Positions 27,663-37,989 of a DNA stretch of 64,000 bases are shown here, one piece after another. Location of the stretch: NCBI GenBank assembly GCA_958295865.1, contig CATQHF010000001.1, positions 124,001-188,000 on the forward strand, read 5' to 3'. The notes beneath the pieces were generated by a model. The model made no database searches, had not been told where the DNA came from, and worked only from the letters and a program-made list of their open reading frames with translations. This DNA comes from an uncultured Dehalococcoidia bacterium. Its GTDB lineage: Bacteria; Chloroflexota; Dehalococcoidia; Lucifugimonadales; JADFKI01. Within the stretch, counting starts at the first letter, position 1, and every line of letters starts with the position of its first letter. A program made the translations under genes and the position numbers.

Positions 27663-27793
27663 TTCCCTCGCTTCTACCTGAGTTCGCCGCCGCCATCCTC
27701 ACCGCATTCATCCTGCTAGTCGGGCTATTCCCCTGGCCCTTCATGCGCGTCATCAACGGCGGCGCAGCCGAGGCGCTGGCGCGGTTCGGGTGA
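27663..27793 (+). pseudogene. nuoN 5' fragment joined to a nuoM 3' end
   Basis: GCTTCTACCTGAGTTC at 27670-27685 is identical to bases near the start of nuoN (31889-31904), with weaker similarity just upstream. From 27689 to 27793 the sequence matches the nuoM end (25762-25866): the first 75 bases are identical and about 97 of 105 match overall, finishing at TGA in the same frame. This is the junction left by stacking nuoM-cargo-nuoN units. Confidence 0.85.
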
Positions 27794-27810
27794 GGGAGTA
27801 GCCGGCAATC

Positions 27811-29679
27811 TTACTTCCACGGCGGTGGGGACTGTCCGAGGCCGTTGCTTCCCCAGCAGACGATAACGCCATCCTCGCGCAGACCGCAGGCGTGGGAGTA
27901 ACCGGCGCTTATGGCTGTAAATCGCTCGTCTTCGGGCGGTGTTGCCTTACCAGATTCATCGCTTCCCCAGCAGGTAACGCTGCCATCTTCACGAAGACCG
28001 CAAGTGTGGTCAGAACCGGCGGTTACGGCTGTGAATCGCTCGTCTTTAGGCGGTGTAGTCTCACCCGATCTATCATATCCCCAGCAGACGGCAACACTAT
28101 CATCCCGCAACCCGCAAGTGTGGGAGCCACCGGCGCTTATTGATGTGAACCGCTCACCTCTCGGCGGTGGGGACTGGGGATTGTTGCTTCCCCAGCAGAC
28201 CACAAAACCATCCTCGCGCAGCCCGCAGGCGTGGGAGTAACCGGCGCTTATGGCTGTGAATCTCTCATCCTTCGGAGGTTGTCCCGCATTCCGACCACCC
28301 CAACAGATTGCGATGCCGTCCTCACGCAGCCCACATGTATTATCCACAGACCCAAGCCCCGCCATATACCTACCACCACTTACGGATATGAAGCGTTCGT
28401 CTTGCGAAAATTCCTTAATCTTATAACCATAACCATAATTCGAATGACCCCAACAGATGATGTCGTCAGTATATGTCATTCCACAGAAGCCACTCCTATC
28501 GCTTAAAAACTTGAAGCGCTCATCCTCTGGCGGGGACCAATTCTTTTCATTACTTCCACGGCAAGAAATACTGCCATCTGCTCGAAGTCCACATGTGTCC
28601 AAACCGCCAGCGCTCACTTGAATAAACGGTGGCACCGGCGTGCTCGTGGGCTTGGGTGTAGGTGTGTAGGTCGGTGTGGGTATGGGCGTGCTAGTAGGCA
28701 GCGGCGTGTTCGTCGGGTATAGTGTCGCCGTTGCCGTCGGTTGGGGTGTAAATGTGGGTTCGGGCGTGTAGGTTGGGTGGGGCGTATATGTTGGTGGTGG
28801 GGTGTTAGTTGGTATTGGAATAGGCGTAATAGTAGGCGTCTGTGTTATCGTGGGCGTGGCTGTTGGCGAGCCTTGCTTGGCGAGTTGGCGTCCTCGCAGC
28901 GCATCCAATCTGCGTTCCAGTTCGCCGGTGGATACGGCAAAACCGATATTGTCCACAGGCCTGCCACCGTCCGTTTCATCGATCTTGAATGTGTTGACAC
29001 CAATCACATCGCCGTCGCGATTAACAAGCGGGCCTCCGCTGTTGCCCGGATTTATCGCCGCATCAGTCTGAAACAGTTCAATGCCTGCAACTTGTCTAGT
29101 GGATGAGAGGATGCCTCGCGTTACCGTCAGATTGCTGCCCAGCTTGTCCGCAAGCGGAAAGCCCAGCGCAAGCACCTCATCACCCACGCGCACAATGTTC
29201 GGGTCTCCAACTACTATAGGATTAAAAGAACCGTTGTCATCAATCTGCACCAGCGCAAGGTCAGCGGTTGCGTCCCGTTCCAACACAGAGCCTGTATAGC
29301 TGCGCCCATTGGTCAGACGAACCTCTACGCTGCGCGCGCCGTCCACAACATGCTCGTTAGTAATGACCAGTCCGTCCGCATCGATAATAAACCCCGAGCC
29401 ACTACTGCCGCTGCCTGTGCTAATCTGTACCACGCTTGTCTGAATGCGCTCGATGAGTTCTGCCAACGAGGACTTGTTCGTATCCGACAAATCGGTAACA
29501 CCAATGAATTGTACATTCAACACTGGTGCAGATGCGTCAGCCGACACAGGCGTATGCGTACTCACAGCGGGCGGAGCAATGGACTCAGAGCCGTCATCGG
29601 GGCTGTCGCCACACGCCGCCACAAGCATGATCAACGCTATTGTCGATATAATGACGATTGTGGAGCAAATAAGTTTCAT
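27811..29679 (-). CDS. Trypsin-like (HtrA/Deg-type) lipoprotein with RCC1-like repeats
   Basis: 622 residues. Signal peptide with lipobox (LMLVAAC, Cys near residue 23); serine protease domain about 75-265 with the triad in ITNEHVV, TADLALV and NPGNSGGPL; a Pro/Thr linker (about 275-350); then about seven repeats of the form HxCGLRxDGxxxCWG (RCC1-like) to the C-terminus. No PDZ domain. Likely an extracytoplasmic protease displayed on the membrane. On the opposite strand to nuo, between two nuoM 3' fragments. Confidence 0.88.
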   Translation of the reverse strand: MKLICSTIVIISTIALIMLVAACGDSPDDGSESIAPPAVSTHTPVSADASAPVLNVQFIGVTDLSDTNKSSLAELIERIQTSVVQISTGSGSSGSGFIIDADGLVITNEHVVDGARSVEVRLTNGRSYTGSVLERDATADLALVQIDDNGSFNPIVVGDPNIVRVGDEVLALGFPLADKLGSNLTVTRGILSSTRQVAGIELFQTDAAINPGNSGGPLVNRDGDVIGVNTFKIDETDGGRPVDNIGFAVSTGELERRLDALRGRQLAKQGSPTATPTITQTPTITPIPIPTNTPPPTYTPHPTYTPEPTFTPQPTATATLYPTNTPLPTSTPIPTPTYTPTPKPTSTPVPPFIQVSAGGLDTCGLRADGSISCRGSNEKNWSPPEDERFKFLSDRSGFCGMTYTDDIICWGHSNYGYGYKIKEFSQDERFISVSGGRYMAGLGSVDNTCGLREDGIAICWGGRNAGQPPKDERFTAISAGYSHACGLREDGFVVCWGSNNPQSPPPRGERFTSISAGGSHTCGLRDDSVAVCWGYDRSGETTPPKDERFTAVTAGSDHTCGLREDGSVTCWGSDESGKATPPEDERFTAISAGYSHACGLREDGVIVCWGSNGLGQSPPPWK

Positions 29680-29780
29680 TTGATTTCAGTCTTGTCGGGT
29701 TACGTTTGAAGAATAATGAGGCTTGCTTGACTTCTATTTTCCCTTACCATACACTTACATATATCAATTAAACAAGTATC

Positions 29781-30152
29781 CGTGCTCGGACTGAGCCGCT
29801 TCGTCGCCGATCTGCTGGTATTCCTCGGGCTATTCCAGACCTACCCCGCGCTGGGCGTGCTCGGCGCGCTGCCCGACGAAGTGCGGGCACAGGTGTCAGT
29901 GGGGAGGAGGCAGACGTTAGGTATTCGCGTGCGCCTTAACCCTACTTCAAAGGGGGAGATAATTGGCGATGCCATGCCTGCAGAAACGGAGGCGGCTGTT
30001 GGTGACGCCGTATATTCTGTGCCCACAGAGACAATGGACGCCAGGAGGGAAGAAAAATTCTCAGCCGCCATCCTCACCGCGTTCATCCTGCTAGTCTGGC
30101 TATTCCCGGGCCATTCATGCATGTCATCAACGGAGGCGTAGCAGAGTGATGG
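29781..30152 (+). pseudogene. Degenerate nuoM 3' copy
   Basis: Matches nuoM from the LSGFVAELLVFLGLFQTYPA region (here LSRFVADLLVFLGLFQTYPA), lacks the following section of about 25 codons up to SALPDE, has a changed hydrophilic insert, then matches the final helix (EEKFSAAILTAFILLVWLF) before frameshifts. Clearly more diverged than the 27689 copy, so an older event. The open frame 29782-30141 is a remnant, not a gene. Confidence 0.85.
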
Positions 30153-30256
30153 CGCAGTAGGAAATGCCGCTTGACATATCAGGGATGTGGAGACATAAAG
30201 CGGCAATTTGGAGGACGAGGGGTGATACGCGTCTTGGTTGGAGAGGCAGTCTATTA

Positions 30257-30790
30257 ATGCTTAATTTCTTTGCCAAGTTTATTCTAGTCTTATCGTCCTT
30301 ATCTCCTGTACTAATTACTATATCCATCAAACAGGTAGAACTTAATCAAACATGGACAAGTTGGGCATCGTACCTATACCTATTTATTGGGTTGATTCTG
30401 GTCGCCGTATGTTGGGCACTTTTGAGTTACGCTTCAAAGAACGCGCAAAAATATCCACTCTATATCCAAGAATTTGAACGCAGAGACCAAGAAGTTCTAA
30501 CTTTTTTGTTTATCTATCTACTACCATTTATTCGATCGAGCAATCTGGTGGTTGTCGATAATTGGCTCACAAGCCTATTCGTACTGATAATCATTATGGT
30601 GTCTCTTGTATATGCAGACGCACTCCACTTCAATCCTGTGATGCGTTTATTGGGCTATCGGTTCTATTCTGTAAAGGATAAAAAGGGGATATCCAACATC
30701 CTAATCAGCAAGAAAGATCTACGACAGGGAAGAGAAGAAGTACGAACAGTACGACTCTCTGTGAACATTTACCTATACATAGGAGAATAG
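30257..30790 (+). CDS. kwaA: Kiwa defence protein KwaA-like membrane protein
   Basis: 177 residues from ATG 30257 preceded by GGAGAGG. Four hydrophobic segments (FILVLSSLSPVLITISI; YLYLFIGLILVAVCWALLSY; FLFIYLLPFI; SLFVLIIIMVSLVYADAL) fit KwaA, the membrane sensor of Kiwa. Identification rests on topology plus the adjacent DUF4868 gene two bases later. Much more AT-rich than nuo, indicating transfer. Confidence 0.72.
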   Translation: MLNFFAKFILVLSSLSPVLITISIKQVELNQTWTSWASYLYLFIGLILVAVCWALLSYASKNAQKYPLYIQEFERRDQEVLTFLFIYLLPFIRSSNLVVVDNWLTSLFVLIIIMVSLVYADALHFNPVMRLLGYRFYSVKDKKGISNILISKKDLRQGREEVRTVRLSVNIYLYIGE

Positions 30791-30791
30791 A

Positions 30792-31673
30792 ATGCTCGAA
30801 AATTTTCACCTTGTGGCAATTGTGAGAAGAGCCTCTCAAATGAGTGTATTGGAGATTCCTCTTCATCAAAAATTGCAGAGCGAACTTGCCGAGAATCTGG
30901 AAACTCAATACACCGATTTCATTGTCGATATTGAGGAAATTGATTTTAACGCCGGTTACACACCGGAGAAACATGAATGTTTTCGCATACTCCATTACAA
31001 TTTGCCTACCTGGCTGGCAACGGTAAACGTCCAAACCGTATCTAGTCTTGCGAGCCTAAGTACAAATGAAACATCTGTAGATTTCATTAGCGGTATTGTG
31101 GCCATTACAAGAGATACCTTAGGTAAAGATTTGATGCTATTCCAGAATTTCACTCGTTCTCGGGTAATTCGTCCGAATAGATTTATGTTGCTTCAGAACG
31201 GCATTTACCGAGGGGTGGAACATCCTGGACTAACTCTCGCTGGAGGACTGAGTGCTGTATATCAACCCTCTGATCGTAAGTTGTTGTTCCGTAACTTCCG
31301 CACTGTTAACACTTTTCTTCCTCTATCCGACTATTTCACGGAAGCGTCTGAGAAAGTGATTCGTGAGATATTAGAGCATGAAAAACTCGTAGCCGAAGAC
31401 TCAAATACGACAGTATCAATCGTGGATCAGTGGTTCCGTAAGAGATTCGCTATGCTCAAGGATTCCGGAGTTCTTGATGATTTCTCTATTGATGAGATTC
31501 AAGCACACTCCAAAGGACATGATGTTTCAATTAAAGTGTTGGATGGCAAAATAGTCTTTCCAGCCGACAAACTCAAAGCGAAGCGACTGCTGCAGTTCCT
31601 AAATGAGGAAGTTTACCTTGGTGCAATCACAGAAACACTCTACGAAACGAATTCAAAGAGAAAAGCCATTTGA
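30792..31673 (+). CDS. kwaB: Kiwa defence protein KwaB-like (DUF4868)
   Basis: 293 residues. The DUF4868 pattern is recognisable: LFQNFTRSRVIRPNRFMLLQ, SAVYQPSDRKLLFRNFRTVN and LPLSDYFTEASEKVIREILE. In Kiwa, KwaB is the DNA-binding effector that works with membrane KwaA against phage DNA entry or replication. Starts immediately after the kwaA stop; AT-rich like its partner. Confidence 0.78.
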   Translation: MLENFHLVAIVRRASQMSVLEIPLHQKLQSELAENLETQYTDFIVDIEEIDFNAGYTPEKHECFRILHYNLPTWLATVNVQTVSSLASLSTNETSVDFISGIVAITRDTLGKDLMLFQNFTRSRVIRPNRFMLLQNGIYRGVEHPGLTLAGGLSAVYQPSDRKLLFRNFRTVNTFLPLSDYFTEASEKVIREILEHEKLVAEDSNTTVSIVDQWFRKRFAMLKDSGVLDDFSIDEIQAHSKGHDVSIKVLDGKIVFPADKLKAKRLLQFLNEEVYLGAITETLYETNSKRKAI

Positions 31674-31736
31674 TAACAAACAACATAGACATTCGTAATC
31701 ATACGGAAGCCTCATATCACAAGGCTGACAAAAACA

Positions 31737-31762
31737 GAGGCTACCTCCGCGGAGATAGCCTC
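31737..31762. terminator. Hairpin after kwaB
   Basis: GAGGCTA at 31737-31743 pairs with TAGCCTC at 31756-31762, with CTCC-GC-GGAG nested inside. There is no T-run on the plus side, but on the minus strand TGTTTTTGT follows. May end the Kiwa transcript or insulate nuoN. Confidence 0.4.
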
Positions 31763-31867
31763 GACCCTACCAGCGAAGTGAATAGGGGGAGTATATCAAT
31801 AATATAGTACACCGAGTTTCAGTTTGTCAATTGCACAAAACCTTGTTGTTGTCGTATCGTAGCATAT

Positions 31868-33331
<1,464 letters not shown>

Positions 33332-33443
33332 CAATGCGATAATGCGCGGTAGGGCGGGATAATAGAGCGGGATAACGGGACATTCAGGGATGCCTGCGCC
33401 ATCACTCCCATTCCATCCATCCGTGCCGGCATCAAAATTGCCA

Positions 33444-33472
33444 TTGACACCGAGCGCAAAAGCGGTTAATCT
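33444..33472 (+). promoter_or_regulatory. Promoter of the NYN-domain gene
   Basis: TTGACA at 33444-33449, 17-base spacer, TAATCT at 33467-33472. The leader then contains a GACCACC-TTTCG-GGGTGGTC hairpin (33518-33537) before the gene. Confidence 0.5.
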
Positions 33473-33559
33473 ATACATGTTCATCGCCCCTGTCAACTAG
33501 TGTGGCAGGGTAGCAAGACCACCTTTCGGGGTGGTCATTGCATTTATGGGACTTTTCAT

Positions 33560-34204
33560 TTGAGTGTAAATGTCTATATTGACGGCTTCAATCTCTACTA
33601 TGGCGCGTTGCGCGGAACACCATACAAGTGGCTGAACCTTGATGCAATGTGCCGTCGCCTATTGCCCGATAGGGAGATTAACCGAATCAGGTATTTCACG
33701 GCGCGGTTAGAGCCGTATCCACACGACCTAAATGCTCCCAATAGACAGGGGATTTATCTCAGAGCCTTATCAACTATTCCCAACCTGACCATTCACTACG
33801 GGCGTTTCTCGCATCATCCAACAATCGCTCCCATATACCCGCTCACCTACTCCAGCCCATCCGACCCGCCCGAAAGAGTGCGGATACTGAAGACCGAAGA
33901 GAAGCGGTCAGATGTGAACCTCGCCACGATGCTGCTGATAGACTGCTTCGATGACGATTTCGACGAAGCGGTCGTCGTCTCCAACGACTCCGACCTAACG
34001 CTCCCGATTGAATATGTCGTCAACAAGTTCGGCAAGCGCGTGGGCGTCATCAACCCGCATCATCGGAGCCGTGTCAGCCGCGAACTGTCGGAAGTCGCAA
34101 GCTGGTTCTACCGCAGAATCAACAGGAGCGCGCTCGCCAACTCGCAGTTCCCGTCCGGTATGTCCGATGCCAAGGGCGACTTCAGGAAGCCCGCGCTCTG
34201 GTAG
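33560..34204 (+). CDS. NYN-domain (PIN-like) putative RNase
   Basis: 214 residues from TTG 33560 (open from GTG 33500). NYN acidic residues appear in VNVYIDGFNLYYGALRG, KRSDVNLATMLLIDCF and VVSNDSDLTLPI. NYN proteins are metal-dependent RNases; physiological target unknown. Lies between nuoN and a copy of the nuoN 3' end. Confidence 0.85.
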   Translation: MSVNVYIDGFNLYYGALRGTPYKWLNLDAMCRRLLPDREINRIRYFTARLEPYPHDLNAPNRQGIYLRALSTIPNLTIHYGRFSHHPTIAPIYPLTYSSPSDPPERVRILKTEEKRSDVNLATMLLIDCFDDDFDEAVVVSNDSDLTLPIEYVVNKFGKRVGVINPHHRSRVSRELSEVASWFYRRINRSALANSQFPSGMSDAKGDFRKPALW

Positions 34205-34243
34205 GCTTTGGCTTTGATGTCGGATAGCCGAGCGTTGCCGGCA

Positions 34244-34334
34244 GGGCGCGCTACTCGCTGGCATGGTCATCCTAGGCATATACCCCGCGCCCCTAATGCG
34301 AGCAGTGCAGCACGCCAGCGACGCGCTGTTCTAG
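34244..34334 (+). pseudogene. Duplicated nuoN 3' end
   Basis: 91 bases matching 33241-33331 with three differences, including the stop codon, placed right after the NYN gene. The NYN cassette is thus bracketed by two nuoN ends, the same layout as at nuoC. Confidence 0.9.
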
Positions 34335-34374
34335 GTTAGAGATATAGCGCAGGCATACAAGGGAGTTCTAAATC

Positions 34375-34827
34375 ATGCGCTACGCCTTCCCGTGTAACAT
34401 AGTCCGCGACGAAGAAGAGCAAAAGGCGACGGGAAGAGAAGCCTATGTCGTTACCTTCCCCGATGTGTACGGGGCAAACACGGGCGGATGGTCTTGGCAA
34501 GAGGCCTTGGAGATGGCAGAGGACTGTCTGGCAGTTGCCCTAGGCGGATATGTCAAGGCTGGTGAAGACATCCCGGCCCCCGGTCCTCTAGCCGACGGGC
34601 AGGTGGTCATAGCAGTGCCGCTCATCGTCGCGGCGAAACTCACCCTCTACACGGCAATGCGCGAGCAGGACATGACCGACGCGCACCTCGCAGCCAGGCT
34701 GGAACTGGACGACGACTCTGTTCGCAAGCTGCTCAACCCCAATCGCTTCTCCCACATCAGCCAAGTCGAGCGCGCGCTCAAGGCGCTCGGCCGTTCCCTA
34801 GTCGTCGAAGATACCGTCGCCGTCTGA
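34375..34827 (+). CDS. HicB-family antitoxin with C-terminal HTH (no HicA)
   Basis: 150 residues. HicB-like N-terminal part (YVVTFPDVYGANTGGWSWQE, then ALEMAEDCLAVALGGYVKAG) and a C-terminal helix-turn-helix (DAHLAARLELDDDSVRKLLN). ATG 34375 follows GGGAG. No HicA gene is seen on either side. Confidence 0.8.
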   Translation: MRYAFPCNIVRDEEEQKATGREAYVVTFPDVYGANTGGWSWQEALEMAEDCLAVALGGYVKAGEDIPAPGPLADGQVVIAVPLIVAAKLTLYTAMREQDMTDAHLAARLELDDDSVRKLLNPNRFSHISQVERALKALGRSLVVEDTVAV

Positions 34828-34877
34828 AGGAGACCTCAGTTCTGTCTGAAAGACACAGCGTAACTACACATTCTTGG

Positions 34878-35066
34878 TCAACTCGTTTCTCGCCTCGTGC
34901 CGGTCAATGACCAGACGAGCGCGCCAATCCAGCCCAGAAATGTCCATCCCAAGAGAATGTTCAGGGCAATGATAGCCCCTTTGGACGGATGGTCTCTCAC
35001 CAATGCCACGACAGAGGGCACGAAATACCCGATGCCCGCTATGATGATGAGCAGCATGATTTCCAT
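34878..35066 (-). CDS. Superinfection immunity-like small membrane protein
   Basis: 62 residues, two transmembrane helices; LNILLGWTFLGWIGALVWSL is typical of the Imm_superinfect family related to phage T4 Imm, which blocks DNA injection by a second phage. ATG 35066 has GGGAGGAG before it. The immunity role is inferred from the family, whose members are often chromosomal with other functions. Confidence 0.72.
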   Translation of the reverse strand: MEIMLLIIIAGIGYFVPSVVALVRDHPSKGAIIALNILLGWTFLGWIGALVWSLTGTRRETS

Positions 35067-35250
35067 ATCAATCTCCTCCCAAAACTTTGGATTTCATCCG
35101 CGCAAGCCGACGGGCGGCATGGTATTCTCAGCACGCGCTGATTGTCAAATCGTCATTCCCGTGAAAACGGGAAGCCAGTGCGGTTGATACGCCGCCCAGA
35201 CTGCAACACCAATACATGTTGAGAATACCGGCCGCATGCCGCCATTCTCG

Positions 35251-35493
35251 TCAGCCCGTATCGTCGCCGCCGCTCATCGCGCTCAACAGGTTCCTGACCG
35301 ATACCATCAGCAAGTACGGAATCGCGGCTAGGGCAATCCCCACCGCCAGGGTTGCCAGACCGCTTAGCGCTTGCTCAATGTCCCTTCCGGCGGACACGCT
35401 GAGGATAAAGCCTAGAAGCGCCAGCAAGAAGCCGACCGCTACGCACACGACAATCGCCATCCACAGATACTTGTCAGATATTTTTATCTCCAT
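35251..35493 (-). CDS. Small two-helix membrane protein
   Basis: 80 residues with hydrophobic stretches WMAIVVCVAVGFLLALLGFI and ALSGLATLAVGIALAAIPYL. Ribosome site AAGGAG before ATG 35493. Function unknown; same strand as the superinfection-immunity-like gene. Confidence 0.6.
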   Translation of the reverse strand: MEIKISDKYLWMAIVVCVAVGFLLALLGFILSVSAGRDIEQALSGLATLAVGIALAAIPYLLMVSVRNLLSAMSGGDDTG

Positions 35494-35633
35494 ATTCGTA
35501 CTCCTTGCGCTACTGCGCCATTAAGATTCCGACACGCTTCAGGCATATCTCTTAGGGGTGGGCATAATTATCCAACTCCCTAACCCTCTCCCAAAGGGAG
35601 AGGGGACAAGATGAACAGCAATTATGCCTACCC

Positions 35634-37049
35634 TTAATATATGGAATAGCGATAGTAATCTTGCCCAATAAGGGACAAGTCGTCCTCGTCAACGGAAGCC
35701 TCCATTATGACGAAGTTCTCATCGACTTTCACATCTTCCACTTTGATGAGGCCCAAATACTCGACTTCCGAGAGACGTCGTCCTTCATCTTCCGCTTGGT
35801 CCTCATTGTTATACAAGAGCGTCCAAGTAATCTTGATGGAGTGCTCCGTATCACCGTTGGACATTGCCATTCCTGCTGCCCTCACATACGAACTACCTAC
35901 ATACTCCGCCCTCACGAACCAGCCTTGTCCAACTCGATCCAATGCCTGCTTCACATAGTTTTGTCTTGTTTCCGGCTCTTCTGCGTCTATCAAGAGACCA
36001 GGATCGCCGCCATACACCCTCAGGAAATGCTGCAACGGATCGATATAGACTGCCATAACGACCAGTCCGCTTGCCTCGATAAGAGACACAGCCCTTGTAT
36101 AATGGCTGTGACCGCCGTCGATAGTCCCGCCTTCCCATATCTCATGTCTTCTGTATGTACCGGAATTAAATCCCGCTTTCTCGAGTTTTTGCCTGATACT
36201 CTCGAAATCGAACGAGCCTTCCACAATCATCGTATCATTGCCATAGATGTCCCTCTGTACGGCTATATTTTCCACTTCATCCATAGGGATGAGTTCTTCA
36301 ATGTATAGCCTGGGAAGTCCTAGCGCTTGGTTGCTATTGTAATAACTATCAGGGTCATCCCACACCAAGTTGAACATTGCCTGCGCCTGCGCCAGGGGTT
36401 CGCCGCTCTTGAATGCGGCAACATCCCACATCTGCACATAGCCAGTATCTAGTACGAAGGTCGAATAGTTTTCTGCCCAATACGGAACAGGCGTAGGAGT
36501 TGGTGTAGGCCGCGGTGTGGCAGTTGCGGCAGGCGTAGCCGTGGCTTCGGGTGTGGCCGTAGGCATAGGCGGCACCGGCGTAGGTGTGGGCGCAGCCGGA
36601 GCCTGAGGCGCGGCGGGCGCAGCAGCCGGGGCAGGCGCAGGCGGAAACGTCGGAGTAGGCGCAGCAGTCGGAGCAGGCGCGGGCGCAGCAACAGCCGGGG
36701 CAGGCGCGGGCGCGGCAGCAGCCGGGATAGCCTGGGCAGGCGCAGCCGGAGCCTGAGGCGCGGCGGGCACAAAAGGCATAGCTGGCGCAGCAGCAGCTGA
36801 CTGCGAAGTCTGTCTCTCCATCAATGCGCGGATGCCCGACTTCTCGCGGTCCGAATCCTCCTCTTGGTTTTCTTCATCCTCATCTCTGTCGTCGCTGCGC
36901 TCCCTTTCGCTTCGATCGGAGGCGCTGCTGCCGCTGTCCGAACCGCACGCCACCCCGAACGCCATCACAACTACGCAGAGCGCGAGCATCACGGCGACCG
37001 CCATAAGCCCGCGCGCTGTCAGATTCTTTCGTCCCAATTTGACCTCCAT
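35634..37049 (-). CDS. Lipoprotein with long Pro/Ala linker
   Basis: About 471 residues from ATG 37049, which has GGAGGA upstream (the frame is open to 37118). Lipobox-like VMAFGVAC near residue 34, an acidic Ser/Asp/Glu/Arg stretch, a Pro/Ala/Thr-rich linker of about 110 residues, then a globular domain (FVLDTGYVQMWDVAAFKSGE onward). The globular part shares a GSFDFESIRQKLEKAGFNSG / RRHEIWE pattern with the neighbouring lipoprotein, so the two are paralogues. Function unknown. Confidence 0.8.
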   Translation of the reverse strand: MEVKLGRKNLTARGLMAVAVMLALCVVVMAFGVACGSDSGSSASDRSERERSDDRDEDEENQEEDSDREKSGIRALMERQTSQSAAAAPAMPFVPAAPQAPAAPAQAIPAAAAPAPAPAVAAPAPAPTAAPTPTFPPAPAPAAAPAAPQAPAAPTPTPVPPMPTATPEATATPAATATPRPTPTPTPVPYWAENYSTFVLDTGYVQMWDVAAFKSGEPLAQAQAMFNLVWDDPDSYYNSNQALGLPRLYIEELIPMDEVENIAVQRDIYGNDTMIVEGSFDFESIRQKLEKAGFNSGTYRRHEIWEGGTIDGGHSHYTRAVSLIEASGLVVMAVYIDPLQHFLRVYGGDPGLLIDAEEPETRQNYVKQALDRVGQGWFVRAEYVGSSYVRAAGMAMSNGDTEHSIKITWTLLYNNEDQAEDEGRRLSEVEYLGLIKVEDVKVDENFVIMEASVDEDDLSLIGQDYYRYSIY

Positions 37050-37107
37050 CCGTGCATTTCCTCCCGCGCTGGTGCCTATATGCCCATGAATGTACGCTAG
37101 AGAGCGC

Positions 37108-37989
37108 CTATTCCTCATACACGGTAATCCTGGCAGTTACGACATTTCCGTTGACGCCGATTTCGTCAACATCAGCGTCTATGAAGTTGCTATCTTCAAT
37201 GAGGTTCTCTAAATCGTCCATGCCGGAGTTGGCGCGGCGCTCGCTGCTGAACACGGCAACCATCGTAAGTTTGGTTTCGTCTGCGTCACCGCCGGTGATG
37301 GCGGCTGAAAGGGCACCGCAGCTTTCGAGCGAATCGCCACTATATCCCAACCCGACATCTGTATCGCAACCTTCGGAAGCTAAACTGACGAACCCGCTGT
37401 CCACAGTGTCCAGCACGCGCTTCAGGTCGGCGTCATCGGTGATAAAGCCCTCGCCGCGGTCTATCGCCTTCAGGACTTCCTTGACCGCGTTCGAGCTGCC
37501 ATAGACATAAGTATTGACACTCTCAAACAGCGCGACGCTTTTGCCGTTTTCTTTCTCCCATATCTCCTGGTTGCGGTAAGAGTCTTCCTCAAAATCCTCG
37601 TCTTCCAGCTCGTTCTTGATTGCGGCGAAGTCGAACTCCCCTTTGATAATCTCGTAGTCGTAACTTCCCGACACCAAAATGTAATCGGTTGCCCTATCCG
37701 GGTCGGTTTCGAAGGCATACTCCGATTCGTCCCAGTCGTCTCGCCATTTATCTTGGGCATCCTGGGTATCGCCGTCGCTGCCCTCCGTCAGCGTAGCGGG
37801 AAGTTCAACGGCTTCCAGAAAGGATTCCACATTGAATATAGCAACTGAGCCGGTGTCCTCAAGGATTAACCCTTTTGGATCGCTGGGCGCGCTTGCGCTA
37901 CCACCCCCGCACGCCGTCAGCGCGGCAAGCGCAAGCGCGAAAAGCGCGAATGCAATAGTCTTGTAGCCAATTGTCCGGTTCATATTCAC
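37108..37989 (-). CDS. Lipoprotein, paralogue of the next gene
   Basis: 293 residues. Signal peptide with lipobox LAALTAC (Cys near residue 27). Contains GSYDYEIIKGEFDFAAIKNE and YRNQEIWEK, aligning with the 35634-37049 protein, but without the Pro/Ala linker. Begins an apparent two-gene operon on the minus strand. Function unknown. Confidence 0.8.
   Translation of the reverse strand: MNMNRTIGYKTIAFALFALALAALTACGGGSASAPSDPKGLILEDTGSVAIFNVESFLEAVELPATLTEGSDGDTQDAQDKWRDDWDESEYAFETDPDRATDYILVSGSYDYEIIKGEFDFAAIKNELEDEDFEEDSYRNQEIWEKENGKSVALFESVNTYVYGSSNAVKEVLKAIDRGEGFITDDADLKRVLDTVDSGFVSLASEGCDTDVGLGYSGDSLESCGALSAAITGGDADETKLTMVAVFSSERRANSGMDDLENLIEDSNFIDADVDEIGVNGNVVTARITVYEE

Noticed and set aside
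29782..30141. Open frame of 119 residues as an independent gene
   Set aside because: It is a rearranged, shifted piece of nuoM.
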